A stretch of 64,000 nt of DNA from Peromyscus leucopus (GCF_004664715.2 NC_051075.1:31578504-31642503), one strand, 5' to 3'. Positions 11,729 to 23,547 are shown, counted from the first letter of the stretch. The notes: a model not told the origin generated them from the letters alone. Made by a program: numbers and translations.

Positions 11729-11898
11729 CCACTTAAAAGGTAAGTTTCAGAATGTCTCATTTAAAATGCTGCTACTAAACTTGATCACCTCATTTAAAAA
11801 ATTACTTCAATGACTAAATCATAGTAAAATCTCAAATAGGACTCAAAATATCCTATACTTTTTAAAAAAATAATTTTCAGACTCTATTAATATATTCT

Positions 11899-11968
11899 CA
11901 GGGCTAGGGATCTTCAGTGGTGCACAGCTTACTCAAGGCTGTGGGTACAATTGCCAACAATGAAGCAA
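11899..11968 (+). mobile_element. ID-type SINE (tRNA-derived), diverged
   Basis: The segment agggctagggatcttcagtggtgcac and a following gctgtgggtacaattgcc parallel the A- and B-box regions of the rodent ID/B4 5' domain. It is short and diverged with no clear tail. Confidence 0.4.
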
Positions 11969-12524
11969 ACAGATTTATTCCTTATTGCCCTACCAAAATT
12001 AGTCTTCATCTTTAATAATTTTGATTTTACGTTATCTTTTCTGCTCACTTTCATAACTGCTGTAAACTAGGTTGAAGATGCTTTTATTACTCATATTGGA
12101 ATAACTTCAATTCTTGTAGTATTAAAATTATTTCTAGTAATGTATCAAATGAGCTCTCATGTTATGGGCAGACACAAACTGAGAAGTGCATAAGAGTGTG
12201 GGTCATAGCACCATGATGGCTTGAGTTAGAATATAAGTCATTCTCCCTACCTAAATCACCTCGTTCCCATTTATTGTACTACATTTCTGAAGGCAATAGG
12301 TGGTTATTGAATAGAAAATGGAATAGAGAAAGAAAAATATACAGGAATAAAATAATACCCCAAATCCTTGAAAAAATGATGACCTGGTGCAACTTCTCTA
12401 CCATCAACACACCCTTACAGGCCTGGTGGTAGAAATTACTGCTCTCACATGTGAGAATATGATATGGAATGTACATGAGTGAATATATCACATTAAAGGG
12501 GTGGCATTTTCTTCTTTTTTTAAA

Positions 12525-12980
12525 ATATGTAACATTTTTTATTCTTTGAGAATGTCATACAATGTATTTTGATCATATTTACTCCCCAACTCCTCTCAGA
12601 TCTACCTCTACCTCCCAACTTCATGTCCCCCCTCCCCACTTTTTAAAATAACCCACGGAGTCTAATTTCTGCTGTCAGTGTACTCCTGGGCATGGAGCCA
12701 CCTCCTGGAGCTCAAAGAAAACTGACTTTTCCTTCTCCAGGAGCAATCAGCTGTCTATAGCTCCACTCTGAAGGATGAGGGCTCATGAATTCCTTCCCTT
12801 TCCGGGTTCTTCTTATTCTTGTACCATTCTACTCTACTCTATTATCTTTCTCTTTGTGTGTAACTGACCTGTGCAATAGGTCATTCTACTCTATCATCCT
12901 TCTCTTCATGTGTAACTGACTGTCCAATAGGTCATTCTACTCAGAATTCAGACTTGGCTTCCACAATCAAGATGTATTAC
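12525..12980 (-). mobile_element. L1 LINE 3' UTR (rodent), minus strand
   Basis: Plus-strand reading ttctttgagaatgtcatacaatgtattttgatcatat, then tcccaactcctctcagatctacc, then gctgtcagtgtactcctgggcatggagcc is the reverse of a rodent L1 3' UTR. The right part contains a 52-bp local tandem duplication at about 12826-12942. Confidence 0.55.
12826..12942. repeat. Diverged 52-bp tandem duplication
   Basis: The motif gtgtaactgac recurs at 12858 and 12910, and caataggtcattctactc recurs with the same 52-bp spacing. About 2.2 imperfect copies sit inside L1-derived DNA. It differs in several positions, so it is older than the perfect duplication at 60.9 kb. Confidence 0.8.
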
Positions 12981-13163
12981 TATGTACATGAAAACATTTC
13001 AAAATTATTTTTAAAATTCTAAAATTTGAAATGCTTTGGGTCCCAACAATCTTTGAAAAGCAATACTTAACCTGTATTGGTATTTTTAATACTAAATTGA
13101 TTACTTTAAGAATGAACTATGTTTGTGTATGCATGTGACTCCTCACTCTGAAATCATATTGCC

Positions 13164-13265
13164 TTAGTTAGGGCTTCTATTGCTGTGATGAAACACCATG
13201 AGGAAAAAAAAACTTGGGGAGTAAAGGATTTATTTTACTTCCTCTTTCATATCACGGTATTTTCT
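13164..13265 (+). mobile_element. hAT-type DNA transposon fossil (URR1-like) 5' end
   Basis: Starts cttagttagggcttctattgctgtgatgaaacacc and continues cttggggagtaaaggatttattt, the left end of a rodent non-autonomous element I know as URR1 (hAT-Charlie). Only the first ~100 bp are recognisable. Related copies lie at 31.1, 60.9 and 63.6 kb. Confidence 0.55.
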
Positions 13266-13357
13266 TCTGATCCCCAGCATTTCAGTTGTTAGACTGGAAG
13301 TTGAGGAATTTCATTTTTTATTTGAGGGCAATTGCTCAACTCACTATCCAGGATGGT

Positions 13358-13514
13358 TCTTTCTTCCTTCCTTCCTTCTTTCCTTTTTTCCTTCCTTCCT
13401 TCCTTCCTTCCTTCCTTCCTTCCTTCCTTCCTTCCTTCCTTCCTTCCTTCCTTCCTTCCTCCCTCCCTCCCTCCCTCCCTCCCTCCCTTCCTTCCTTCCT
13501 TCCTTCCTTCTCTC
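13358..13514. repeat. Compound polypyrimidine tract (TTCC)n/(CCCT)n/(TTCC)n
   Basis: About 155 bp of almost pure pyrimidine on the plus strand: CTTC repeats, then CCCT repeats at about 13459-13488, then CTTC again. The Phe/Leu/Pro/Ser-rich frames over it are artefacts. The symmetry makes intramolecular triplex formation plausible. Confidence 0.97.
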
Positions 13515-13529
13515 TTTCATCTTTTTTAA

Positions 13530-13908
13530 ATTTGTTTTGTTTTCAGTTCATCACAACTGCAGTTTCCCCTCTCTCTACTCTTTCTAGTGTCCACCCACCA
13601 CAACCTTCCATCTCTCCCAGATCTGTTCTTCCTCCATTTCACTTCAGAAAAGATCAGGCATCCCAGGATATCAACTAAATGTAGCATAACAAGATAGAAT
13701 AAGACTAGGCATAAACCCTCATATCAAAGCAGCATGGCGAAGCAGTCCAGTAGGAGGAAAGAGGTCCCAAGAAGAGGAGAAAGAGTCAGAAACTCTTACT
13801 GTGTTTGTTAGGAGTCCCACAAAAAAATATCAAAATAACAACCATAAAGTATATGCAGAAGACCTGGTGCCCCAAGGCAAAATGTAGATGAAGAGAAACA
13901 GGTTTGTT
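13530..13908 (-). mobile_element. L1 LINE 3' UTR piece, minus strand
   Basis: Plus-strand segments cttcagaaaagatcaggcatcccaggatatcaac, gcataacaagatagaataagactaggcataaaccctcatatcaa and gttaggagtcccacaaaaa match, in order and in reverse orientation, a rodent L1 3' UTR. The adjacent pyrimidine tract is plausibly its expanded G/A-rich run read from the other strand. Confidence 0.6.
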
Positions 13909-13913
13909 TAAAG

Positions 13914-14340
13914 TTTTTTTTTTTTTTTTTTTTTAACTTAAATGAGTACAAGTTAAAGCATGATCATCATTTACTTAACAGTTAACATCCACTAATAAGT
14001 GAGGTACACACCATGTTTGTCTTTCTCGGTCTGAGTTACCTCACTCAGGATGATTTTTTCTAGTTCCATTCATTTTTCTGCAGATTTCATAATGTCTTTC
14101 TCTTTTTAATAGCTGAGTAATACTCCATTGTCTAAGTGAACCACGTTTTCTTTATTCATTCTTAAGTTGAGGGATATCTAAGTTGTTTCCAGTTTCTGGC
14201 TATTATGAATAAAGCCACTGTGAAGATAGTTGAGGAGGGATCTCTGTGGTAGGATGGAGCATCCTTTGGGTATATGCCCAAGAGTGGTATAGCTGGGTCT
14301 TAAGGTAGAATGATTCCCAGTTTTCTGAGAAAACAAGATG
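13914..14340 (-). mobile_element. L1 LINE fragment: ORF2 C-terminus, minus strand
   Basis: Begins on the left with a poly-T run. Plus-strand text gagttacctcactcaggatgat, gctgagtaatactccattg and tttgggtatatgcccaagagtgg is the reverse complement of the very conserved end of L1 ORF2. Numerous substitutions and no intact frame. Similar sequence is seen in forward orientation at 48.7 kb. Confidence 0.8.
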
Positions 14341-16790
14341 ATTCTTTTCCAACCCAATATGGTAGCCTTCTCCACAAATCTTATGACCACATATTTTTAT
14401 TTTATTTTTTTATTTGAGGAAACTTTCATATTCCTTCAACCAAAATCATCTACTCTAATCCCATCAGTTTGTCTCTGTCTTACCTACAGCCAGTTATCCA
14501 GTGTTGGGCTTGGGTATTTTATACTAAAGATAAAGACTTGAAAATAACATGCCATAGTTACTCAATAAACAAGGTAACTGGCTTAGGTAACTATTTCAGG
14601 AATTATTAATTTGAATAACATGTTTCTCATATATGCCACTTATTTGTGTCCTGGAATTAAAGCCATTTTAATATTGGTGCAAAACTTTGCTATGGAATAT
14701 TATGCCTCTAAATTTATAAAGTACAATTATTACTGGGACCTAAGGAGTCACAATAGTATTTTAAGTTTTTAAACAAGACTTAGAAGCAAATAATTAGTCT
14801 AATTGGCAACTTAGTACATATAGATAATAACATTTTTAATAATCAAGCCTCCAAATAAGTATCAAAATATTTACATGAATTGTTCAATGTTATATATTAT
14901 TTTACATGTAATGTGCATAATGAGCCAAACTCATTAAATTCGTTTCTTGCTGTAAAAATGCTCTGGAGTAGTCTCTTTTCTCTGAAGCATCCATAGACAT
15001 AGTTATAACAACATAAAGAATGTTAAGTTTTGTCACTTGATATTTTTTGATTTATCATCTTTTTATTTAAATGCTTTGATAAAAGTTTTAAAGATATTAA
15101 ATCTATTTGAAAGAAATTACAGAAGCAGATAAAAAATCCAAGAAAATAAAATATAGAGTGGAAGAACTTTTATTTGTGAGCTTGTTAAACATTTTTGTTG
15201 TCCTATATTTGTTGCTTAGTTTTTTTGTTTGTTTGTTTGTTTTTTCTGGGATATTTGCACAATCTAAATACATTTAGACAACCCAGTTCAGAAACACCAA
15301 AAAGAAAGAAAACCTGGTAATTTCAAAATATCCCAAAAGGAAAGGATTGAAATATTATCTTTGATCACTTTACATAACCGTTTTTTTTAAACTGCCTTGT
15401 TTCTTTGAAGTTCTACTCTGGTCCCTAATGAAACACTATTTGCAGACAGCACTAGGAAGTCAAAAGAAAAACTGTGTAAAAATGGGTCAGTGCAGTTTTA
15501 GAAATAAAAACCCATGTACATGCATACTAGTTCTGTCATTTATATTTAGGGTACAGTTTACAGTTGCTCTCAGTTCTGGCAGGTGTTTTCTAACATTATT
15601 TGAAAAGCCCATTTTAAAGAAGGAATAGAGAAAGAATTGGTAATCCAAGTCCTGTCAAAGTAAAAGATAAAAGTTCCCCAGGCAGCTCTTCAACTTCTTG
15701 TGTGGGTGTTTGGAACTCAATCACACAGGAGGTTAGTAAGTTCAGCTCAGTACAGTGAGGACCATTAACTGGCAGCCAGGGAGAAAAACAAATACCTGGA
15801 TGAGGATGATTGTCAGCACTCATGGCAGCAAGTGTCAGCTGTGCTAAAGTGGGCCAAGCAGTGATGTAATAGGAGACATAGAAAATAGATGGATGCTGCA
15901 AGCTTAGAGGATTAAGGCCTGGGCCATCAGGCCACTGAGGAATGAGTCTGCAAGGTGAAACACACATAACAAAAGACCTTTGAGCATGTTAATATTCAGG
16001 AGACAAGATTCAACAAGGCCATTTTCTGCCTTTTGCCCTAGTGCATGCTTCTAAGAGCTGTTATTATGTGACCAGCAGCAGTATATATCCAGTTGAAAAA
16101 GACCAAGCAAAGTGTGAGAGGCATATTTCAATTTCACACCTCTGGGCTAAATTGTTGATTTGTTCATCAAATATGCATTTATTAAACACAGTTACCATCT
16201 TTTGTTCAATGACAGTGAAGTGCTCAATATAATAAGAAAGATTCTGGGATTTTTGTCTGATGATACTTCAATTACTTAATTAAAAATTTCAAAAACAATT
16301 TGCATTCTTTTAATCAGATATTTAACAGGCATAGTTCATAGCAGAAAGTATGCTAACTTCCCACTAAAACTCTTACAGTACTCCTTTTTTTTTTCCTGCT
16401 GAGAAATAAATTCCTTACCCTCTTTTGACTACATGTGTCTAGGTTATTGAGCCCTACACAATGAAATGTCATCAGAACTTATTCACATCTTCTCAACGTC
16501 AAGGCTTTGCAAAGTGCCTATGCACTTAATGCACCCTGTACCCCATTTCTAGCTCTGATACACAAAATATAAAGGCCCCTGTATTTACAGTATATGATAA
16601 CAGCTGATAGCTCAAGCCACCATTTATATTTAAATAGCTCAAAATCATTCATGATTTTATTTTACATTATTAAACAGTAACATTTCAGCTACTAAATAGC
16701 TGAAGAGCTAATTGTTGCTACCTGCTACTATCATAAATAATATCATCATTCCGGAAAGTTTTGTTAATTGGTGGTGGCATAGACAAGATC
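14341..16790. other. Unique DNA, no gene seen
   Basis: About 2.4 kb without recognised repeats apart from short (TTTG)n at 15222-15242. The 117-codon minus-strand frame at 15614-15967 is Pro/Leu-rich, matches no family I know and lacks splice or promoter context. The 15.6-16.2 kb part is less AT-rich than its surroundings and could be a conserved non-coding segment. Confidence 0.45.
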
Positions 16791-16805
16791 AAAAACATAA
16801 GTATG

Positions 16806-16964
16806 GCCGGGCGTTGGTGGCGCACGCCTTTAATCCCAGCACTCGGGAGGCAGAGGCAGGCGGATCTCTGTGAGTTCGAGGCCAGCCTGGGCTACCAAGT
16901 GAGCTCCAGGAAAGGCGCAAAGCTACACAGAGAAACCCTGTCTCGAAAAACCAAAAAAAAAAAA
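16806..16964 (+). mobile_element. B1 SINE, young copy with 15-bp target duplication
   Basis: Near-consensus cricetid B1: gccgggcgttggtggcgcac head, ggcggatctctgtgagttcgag B-box region, ctaccaagtgagctccagg middle and caaaaaa tail. The 15-bp repeat aaaaacataagtatg flanks it exactly at 16791-16805 and 16965-16979. Retained CpGs and the perfect duplication mark it as one of the youngest insertions here. Confidence 0.96.
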
Positions 16965-16979
16965 AAAAACATAAGTATG

Positions 16980-19257
16980 ATAGTCCTTGAGTCATCCCAA
17001 AGAAAGCCTTACATTAGCAAGTAACTTCTACTTGGTCTACTATATGAATAAGAAATATAATTTTACTGATTTGAGGCACAGAAGACTTTAATACAGCTAA
17101 GGTAAAGAAAGAGAACATCTAAATATTCACCAAGAATAAGAAAATTAATTTGATAAAATGACACAGATTAGGACCTTGATTATTGGAAATCTCTATAAAC
17201 TTTCTCAAGCAATGCATTTTATGTTGGCATCTCTTGTTGTCCCTTGTTATGTATATTAAATTATAGTTTGGATTTTGGGCAACAGCAAAGTATCAAGTCA
17301 TAACACAAAGAGAACGTATACTCTACAACTGATTTTTATTTCTACAAAAAAAAAATGACTAGAAATACAGTAAAAGAGAGGTTCTAAAAAAGTACACCTT
17401 TTTTTTCCCTATACTGAAAGAAAAATTTTAACTGAAGTATAAATCTTCAGAGGATGAGAAATAACAGATTTCATTCAGACAGAGTGAATTTCTTTTCTGA
17501 GTTTACCACAAAAAAAGTAATAAAAAATGTGAAGAAGCTTCCATGTGAACTTATAAAATAGTTTTTTTTTTAAAAAAAAAAAAAAGAAAAAGAAAGAAAG
17601 AAAGAAAAGGGAAGAAATCCCTCCTGAGCCAGCAAGCAGGGATATGTAAGAGAGTAATTTATTCCCTGAGCCTTTTACTTTAGACCAGAAGGTTCCTTGT
17701 AATAGCTGCTCAATCTTAACCTCAGGATTTTACACCTCATGAACTTTTGTATTGACATTAATGAACTGCTAAGGCAAGGTAAAATACTGATCAACATGGA
17801 CATCTTGTTTCTTTAGAAAATTAATAAGGAGATATCTCGGGGTAAGCATTGCCTGTCATTACCTTAGGAATTACAGCCATAATGTTGACTCTTGATTGAT
17901 TGAAAAAAGGAAAGAAACATTTTATAGACTATCGTGTGGGAAATTAGCACACTATATCAAGTCATCTCTAAATTTCATCACTTTCCTCCTTTCACATTTT
18001 ATTTCTTAAGTGATGAGTGCTGACGGAGGTACTAAATTGGCAATTAGAAATCAGAAACCTGGAGAAAGAGTCCAGTTCGTTATCAAAGTAATTAACTGTT
18101 TTTTCCCACAGATAATACAAAAGGAAGTACAATTAAAGCCACTAACCTTATTGATACAAAAAAAAAAAAAAAACCATAGTATATCCTGAGAATAATATAC
18201 ACCCTAAGAATGAACCTTTACTTTTACAGAGAAAGGCACTACATGCAATTCATACCAAGTACAATACCTTGAAGTTTCTCTCATGTGTAAATATCTACAA
18301 GTCTGAAATGCAGACATTGAATTAGAAATGTGCGCCTTTGTAAACTCAGAACCAAGGAAACATGCCTGTTCAGCAGAGTCTAAGGAAAGTTAACACTGAG
18401 TGGGTTTGGCCCTTCCTGGGCAGTTTCTCTCTCCAGACCATGTGTCTGCCAATATTACTATCAAACCACAATCAATTGATAAGAAGTAAAATTCTAGATT
18501 AGAGTCAAGACATGCAGCAACACTTGAATGATTCACCACCTAATTATGTGTTTAAACAGAATTCTCCCCTCCAGTCAGCAGGGGGTGGTAACACTGAAGT
18601 ATTTCTATTACCTTGTTGCAATTTCTGTGGCCAGTATTCTCTGATGGGTTGGTGCTGGCCATGTTGACATCAGGATTCTCTTGCATGAGTCTTGTAGCAG
18701 AAGAAGCACATAAGACAGATGATCAAAACAGAGGCTGAGAATGAAAATGTTTAGTGGTTTGAAAATGTGCTACATAGGGAAAAAAATGCAGAGCATTGGT
18801 CATTGTTTATGTTTTCCATTTGTATTTCAAGAATGAGCTAGTGATGTTTTGTTACTATAAACTTATTACAAACATATACCAGAAATGCAGATATTATGTT
18901 TTTTTTTTCCTTTGACGTCATGTGGATATAGTTCCAATAGAAGTACATTGAGAAATTCAAATAAGGCAGACCTCTCCCTGAAGCAATTTCCAGAGAATAA
19001 TATGCCTCCATAATTGGGTACTTCAGAATCTGTGTGATGGAGATCATTTGATTAAATCAGGGACCATATACCTCAAGGGGTGACAATTTTTCTCAATTAT
19101 CATGTTATATTACTTGCTTGCAAAGAAACATTTGGACCCATAATATTTGATAACAGCCATTTGTAAACTAGTTTTGGTTAAAGAGTAGGAAACATTTGAG
19201 CACTGAAACAATTGTTTAGGTATATATTTTATAGTTCTGATTAAATGGGGATTCCCA
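16980..19257. other. Unique DNA, no gene seen
   Basis: Mostly unique AT-rich sequence with an A-rich patch at 17566-17610 and short poly-A at 18160-18172. It contains the CTCF-like motif listed separately. Small frames have no distinguishing features. Confidence 0.45.
18575..18588 (+). promoter_or_regulatory. CTCF-like motif, forward
   Basis: tcagcagggggtgg matches 12 of 14 positions of the mammalian CTCF core consensus CCASYAGRKGGCRS. It lies in non-repetitive DNA about 1 kb left of a reverse-oriented perfect core match. Motif match only. Confidence 0.3.
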
Positions 19258-19570
19258 CATAACTTGGTTACTTTTTTTGCTGCTATGATAAAATACTTAA
19301 CAGGAGCAACTTTAACAGAAAGGGTTCATTTGGGCTTAACATTCCAGGGATAAACAGTCCATCATGATGAGCAAGATATGTCAGCAGGCAGGAAAGGCAA
19401 GACAAGGCAAAAGAGGCACAAAGGCTGCCCTGCCTCTGAACTCAGAAAGAGGAAAGTGAAAAGGAAGTGAAGTTTATAAAGTCTGAAGGCCCTCCCTCAG
19501 CCCACTTCCTTCAGTAATGCCCCCTCTTCCTGTTCCATAATGCTACCAAACAGTGCCACCTGCTGGACAA
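19258..19570 (+). mobile_element. hAT-type element, diverged URR1 relative
   Basis: Starts ttggttactttttttgctgctatgataaaatac and continues aacagaaagggttcatttgg and cagtccatcatgatga, paralleling the left half of URR1-like elements. The right half (aatgccccctcttcctg...cagtgccacctgctgg) differs, so this is probably a related but distinct family. It carries the CTCF-like core at its right edge. Confidence 0.45.
19553..19566 (-). promoter_or_regulatory. CTCF core consensus match, reverse
   Basis: On the minus strand it reads ccagcaggtggcac, which fits all 14 positions of CCASYAGRKGGCRS. It lies inside repeat-derived DNA. Occupancy cannot be judged from sequence. Confidence 0.35.
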
Positions 19571-20224
19571 AAGGATGTTCAAGCATGTGAGCCTGTTAGG
19601 GTCATTTCATCACCAAAGCCTAACACCTTTTTTCTTATCATAGCTACTACTTGTTGGACAGATTTCTTTAACTTTGGTGATAGACAATGTCTGTTTGCTC
19701 ATCTTGCCTATACAACCTTTCTTTGCTATAACCCCAGTCTGCAATAAGCAAAGCTATAGTTATTTAATATATATTTGCTCATGCCCAGTCCTATTCTAGA
19801 TGTAATTCATTTTCTAGGTTAGCTGATTATCAGATGGTCTTCCTCAAATCTATTGCCTTGATGAGCCATTTACAGATAAATGTATCTGAAACTCAGTATA
19901 TACTCATGAAAATTAAAGATAAGTTCTGGTCAAGATGCAGAGTGACAAGTTGATTACAGGGATGAATTCAGACACCACAGACTTCTACAAAGATAGTTGT
20001 GTAATAACAAAATGAGATGTGTTCCTATAATACAAGCCACAAATCCTCCTCCTAAGCTGGTTAAATACCCAGCTAACCTGGGAAATAATGTCCAAGTTAC
20101 TTGCATGTAAATGTTTAGCAACTCTCTTGAAAGTCATGAAAACATGGAAGGAAACATTATTTCCTATAGTAAGGAAGTCTGTAAATAAACTACTGAACAT
20201 CCTTACAGTAGGTCCTTATTATTC
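19571..20224. other. Unique-looking DNA, no gene seen
   Basis: No repeat family recognised and no supported open frame. Confidence 0.4.
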
Positions 20225-20722
20225 AACAATTAAATAATCCCTCAGGCCAAAAGAACTTGGGAGAATCATAAATTCATATTTCTACATGAAAGATGACAGT
20301 CTCCAAAAGCTATATATTGTATTTTTCCACCAATCTGAATCACTAGAAGAAGGTAAAGACATTACAAAGAAGAGCATTTGCAGTGTTTTATGGCCATAGG
20401 AATAGGGAGAATTCACTGTGTATGTACTTGATAGACAAAGCAATTATTCAGTATCAATACCATTCTGATTGATATGGTACATTATGCATTATAGATTTAT
20501 CAAAACCAATAGGATCCTACAGCACAAAGAAAGAAACAATCAAAATCACAACTTATGTCAATTACAATTCATTAATTTTGGTTCATTATTTCTAATAATG
20601 TAGCACACTAATACGAGAAGGTATTTGTCTAGGGACAGTGGTTGTATAGGATTTTTCTGTACTATCTGCTCAATACTCTAGAAATCTAAAGCTGTTCCAA
20701 AATAATTTATTAATTAAACAAA
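20225..20722 (+). mobile_element. Ancient L1 LINE 3' end (L1M-like)
   Basis: The series tagatttatcaaaaccaatag, ttggttcattatttctaataatgtagcacactaatacgag, tctgtactatctgctcaat and ctaaagctgttccaaaataa is the order seen in 3' UTRs of old eutherian L1M elements, ending in attaattaaa. High divergence fits insertion before the rodent radiation. Confidence 0.6.
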
Positions 20723-21074
20723 AAGTTTAGAAGTGGTTTAAATGTTCTTTGACATGTAGAGATTTCTTGTAATGCAGTATTTTTCTACAGTGTTTCAATA
20801 CTTAGCTTTTATGCATTGTCAATATCTTATGTTAATTACAATTAGTACAATACTAAGCCGACTAATTGTTATTTTATTGGAGAGAATAATTATACCATTA
20901 AAATCTTCCCACTGAGATTTCTGATTAGAATAATTTACAATACTATAACAGTTAACAATTAGCCACAGATTTATATCCAGATCCAATAATTACTACCTTG
21001 GTGATTAATCAATAGTTAATTTTATTTAAATTCAAAACAATCAAATTTTCTTTTCATTTTAAAGCACTTTCAAG

Positions 21075-21290
21075 GATTTAAATATTCTTTTATGTGTATG
21101 GATATTTTGCTTGCAAGTATGTATGTGCATCATGTGTATGCATTACCTGAGGAAGCCAGAAAAGGATGTTGGATTCCCTAGAACTGTCGTTACAGGTAAT
21201 TGTTAGCTACCATGTGGGTGCTGAAAATTGAACTCTGCTCCTATGGAAGAACAGCCAATGCTCTTAACTAGTGGGTCATCTTTCTAGCTT
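21075..21290 (-). mobile_element. B3-type SINE, minus strand
   Basis: Plus-strand text ends accatgtgggtgctgaaaattgaactctg...gaacagccaatgctcttaactagtgggtcatctttctagct, the reverse of a B2/B3 tRNA-like head with its A and B boxes. The left part gtatggatattttgcttgcaagtatg is the B3 body. Diverged, old copy. Confidence 0.75.
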
Positions 21291-21493
21291 AAGGTAACTA
21301 TTTATGTATACATTAATGTGTTCCTCAATCCTTTGAATCTGAATGAGTCTGATAAACTTATTTCCTTAGCCTGATACAAATGAAAGGCTATCTTGTTTCT
21401 ATCTGTTCCTGTATGTATCTGGAATCATACATGATATCCACATGCATATATGTTTTCTCTAGGAATGTCTCTAAAACCCCAAGGGCTGTGACC

Positions 21494-22010
21494 TGTTGTG
21501 GAATATTAATTGAAGTAGTTTTACATTTATTTATGTTGTGGAATATTTGTTTAATGATGCAAAGATCTGGCACATTCTTTTATATTTATATTGCTTATAT
21601 TGTTTAATTCTGTGAAGCTGTGTTACTTTGCCTGCCTAAAACATCTGATTGGTCTAATAAAGAGCTGAACAGTGAATAGCTAGGCAGGAGAAAGGATAGG
21701 CAGGGCTGGCATGTAGACAGAATAAAGAGGAGAAGAAGAGAAGAGGTAGGAGTGAGAAAAGGAGGAGAGGAAGACACCAGGGAACAGCCACCCAGGCACT
21801 ACAACGTAAGAAGGAAAGAAATTTAAATAGAATAGAGAAAGCTAAAAACCCAGAGGCAAAAGATAGATGGGATAATTTTAGTTAAAAAAAAAAAAAAAAG
21901 CTGGCTAGAAATAAGCCAAGCTAAGGCTGTGCATTCAAAGTAAGAACAAGTCTTCATGTATTTGTTTGGGAGCTGGGGAGTGTCCCAAGAGCAAAGAGAA
22001 AAACAAACTA
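21494..22010 (+). mobile_element. Muroid ERV LTR, plus strand (diverged solo-type)
   Basis: Begins tgttgtggaatatt, continues cctgattggtctaataaagagctgaac, atagctaggcaggag, gataggcagggctgg, and near the end ggctagaaataagccaagctaagg. The same family in reverse is at 39968-40450. A poly-A run is inserted at 21887-21899. The right edge is uncertain and no retroviral internal region adjoins. Confidence 0.7.
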
Positions 22011-22195
22011 AAGTGATCTTTTTTGCAGAAAAAAAGAAAATTTAAGGTCAACCAGGAAGAATGTAGGAAACTGGAAAGTTCAGTTGTTCATCAATTTCCC
22101 CTCTAAAACAAACTATCAATATTTTTATTATACCATAATACTATTTCATGTGAAATTTGGAGAGAAATATGTAAATTACAATGCTCATAATAATA

Positions 22196-22318
22196 AAACG
22201 CTAGACTTGAGAGATGGCTCAGCTGTTCTAGGACTTGTTGCACTTGTAGAAGGCCCAGGTTAATTCCCAGCACCCGCACTGGGTGACTCACAATTGCCTG
22301 TAAATCTGCTTCCAAAGA
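22196..22318 (+). mobile_element. B2/B3-type SINE head, plus strand
   Basis: tagacttgagagatggctcagctg is the tRNA-like A-box region, followed by cccaggttaattcccagcaccc at the B-box and tgactcacaattgcctgtaa. The 3' body is missing and the copy runs into an L1 end. Confidence 0.75.
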
Positions 22319-22754
22319 CTAACACTTTTTTCTTTTATTGAAAGTAGATTTTTTTCATATATCTTGATTATGGTTTCCTCCCCTTCTGCTCCTCCCAGTT
22401 TTTCCTCACCTCTACTACCAACCAGATCCACCCCTTTGTGTTTCTCAGTAGAAAGCAAAAAAACTTCTAAGGGATGATTAAATATAATATATTAATATAA
22501 TACAACATCATATGATATAATAAAATAAACAAACCAAACATCAGAATAGGACAAAACAAACAAACAGAAAGAAGTAAAAAAAAAAAAAGACACAAGAAAC
22601 AGATGTAGATGCACAGACCCATTTGTTCACACACTCAGGAATTTCATAAAAGTAGAGTACAAATAGCTATAATGTGTATTTAAAGGGTCTATGTAGTAAA
22701 GAGAGGGAGAGGGAGAGGGGTGAGAGAGAGAGAATAAAATTAAAAAATATATAG

Positions 22755-22834
22755 AAAAGAAAGAAAGAAAGGAAGGAAGGAAGGAAGGAAGGAAGGAAGG
22801 AAGGAAGGAAGGAAGGAAGAAGGAAAGGAAAAGG
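22755..22834. repeat. (GGAA)n/(GAAA)n microsatellite
   Basis: GAAA units followed by about 16 GGAA units, with degenerate ends. It lies in the L1 3' UTR. The Phe/Leu/Pro/Ser frame on the minus strand is an artefact. Confidence 0.96.
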
Positions 22835-23199
22835 GTATGACATGATATTATCATGATATTATGAGACACAGAACCTCAAAAGCCTCCAATGAGGTCTTTT
22901 TCTGCTTGCTATCTCCTGCTAGGCTTGAGGCTTAAGTTTAAGAGTCGTTTGTTTCCCCAGTGACACTTCCTTAGAGAAAACTAAATTTTCAATTGGAGGT
23001 GGAAATTTCAATTGGAGACTGCTTCTGAGTTAAGAGTAGGGGCATGTGTCCACTTCTTTCAGATCTGGGAACCCATGTGGTACAATTCATGCAGGCCCTG
23101 TGCATGCTGCCTCAGTTTCTGTGAATTCTTATGTGCATAGGTCTACTTATATTTAGAAGGCCTTATTTTTTCTTCTGGGTCTTGCAGTCTTTCTGCCTC

Positions 23200-23547
23200 G
23201 GATCAGGGAATGTCTGTATGCGAATATGTGTTTCTCTGATTGGTTGATAAATAAAGCAAGGCAGCTTAGAGGTAGGTGGGAAATTCAAAGAGAGGCAGGA
23301 AGAAGGCAGGGAAAGATGCCAGCAAGCTGCCCAAGGAGCACCATGTAATGGGATGCAGATAAAGCCACGGAACATAAGGTGATACATAGATTAATAAATA
23401 TGGGCTAATTTAAGATATAAGAGCTAGCTAGCAAAAGGCTTGAACCATGGCCCTGCAGTTGTAATTAATATAAGCCTCTGTGTGTTTACTTGAGGGACAC
23501 GAGTGGGAGGGATTTGTTGGGACACAGGAAATCTTCCGACTACATGC
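23200..23547 (+). mobile_element. Muroid LTR inserted into the L1
   Basis: Contains tctctgattggttgataaataaagcaaggc, then atgggctaatttaagatataagagctagctagc, then aattaatataagcctctgtgtgtttac, the order of an LTR family with poly-A signal-like aataaa. L1 sequence stops at about 23.20 kb and resumes at about 23.55 kb, so the LTR is younger than the L1. Exact ends and a target duplication could not be fixed. Confidence 0.65.

Noticed and set aside
12826..12942. 52-bp tandem unit as a minisatellite
   Set aside because: Only about two diverged copies within L1-derived sequence.
13286..13678. 130-codon frame with Phe-Leu-Pro-Ser repeats
   Set aside because: Produced by the TTCC/CCCT tract flanked by L1 and hAT remnants.
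15911..15934. ggcctgggccatcaggcc inverted repeat as an operator or hairpin
   Set aside because: Six-bp arms around six bases are expected by chance in 64 kb.
15614..15967. 117-codon minus-strand frame in non-repetitive DNA
   Set aside because: No recognisable domain, no splice or promoter signals, and composition consistent with a chance opening. Conservation data could reopen it.
21494..22018. gtgacc / gtgatc as a target duplication for the LTR at 21.5 kb
   Set aside because: The right copy would leave the LTR ending in AAA instead of CA, so the match is probably accidental.
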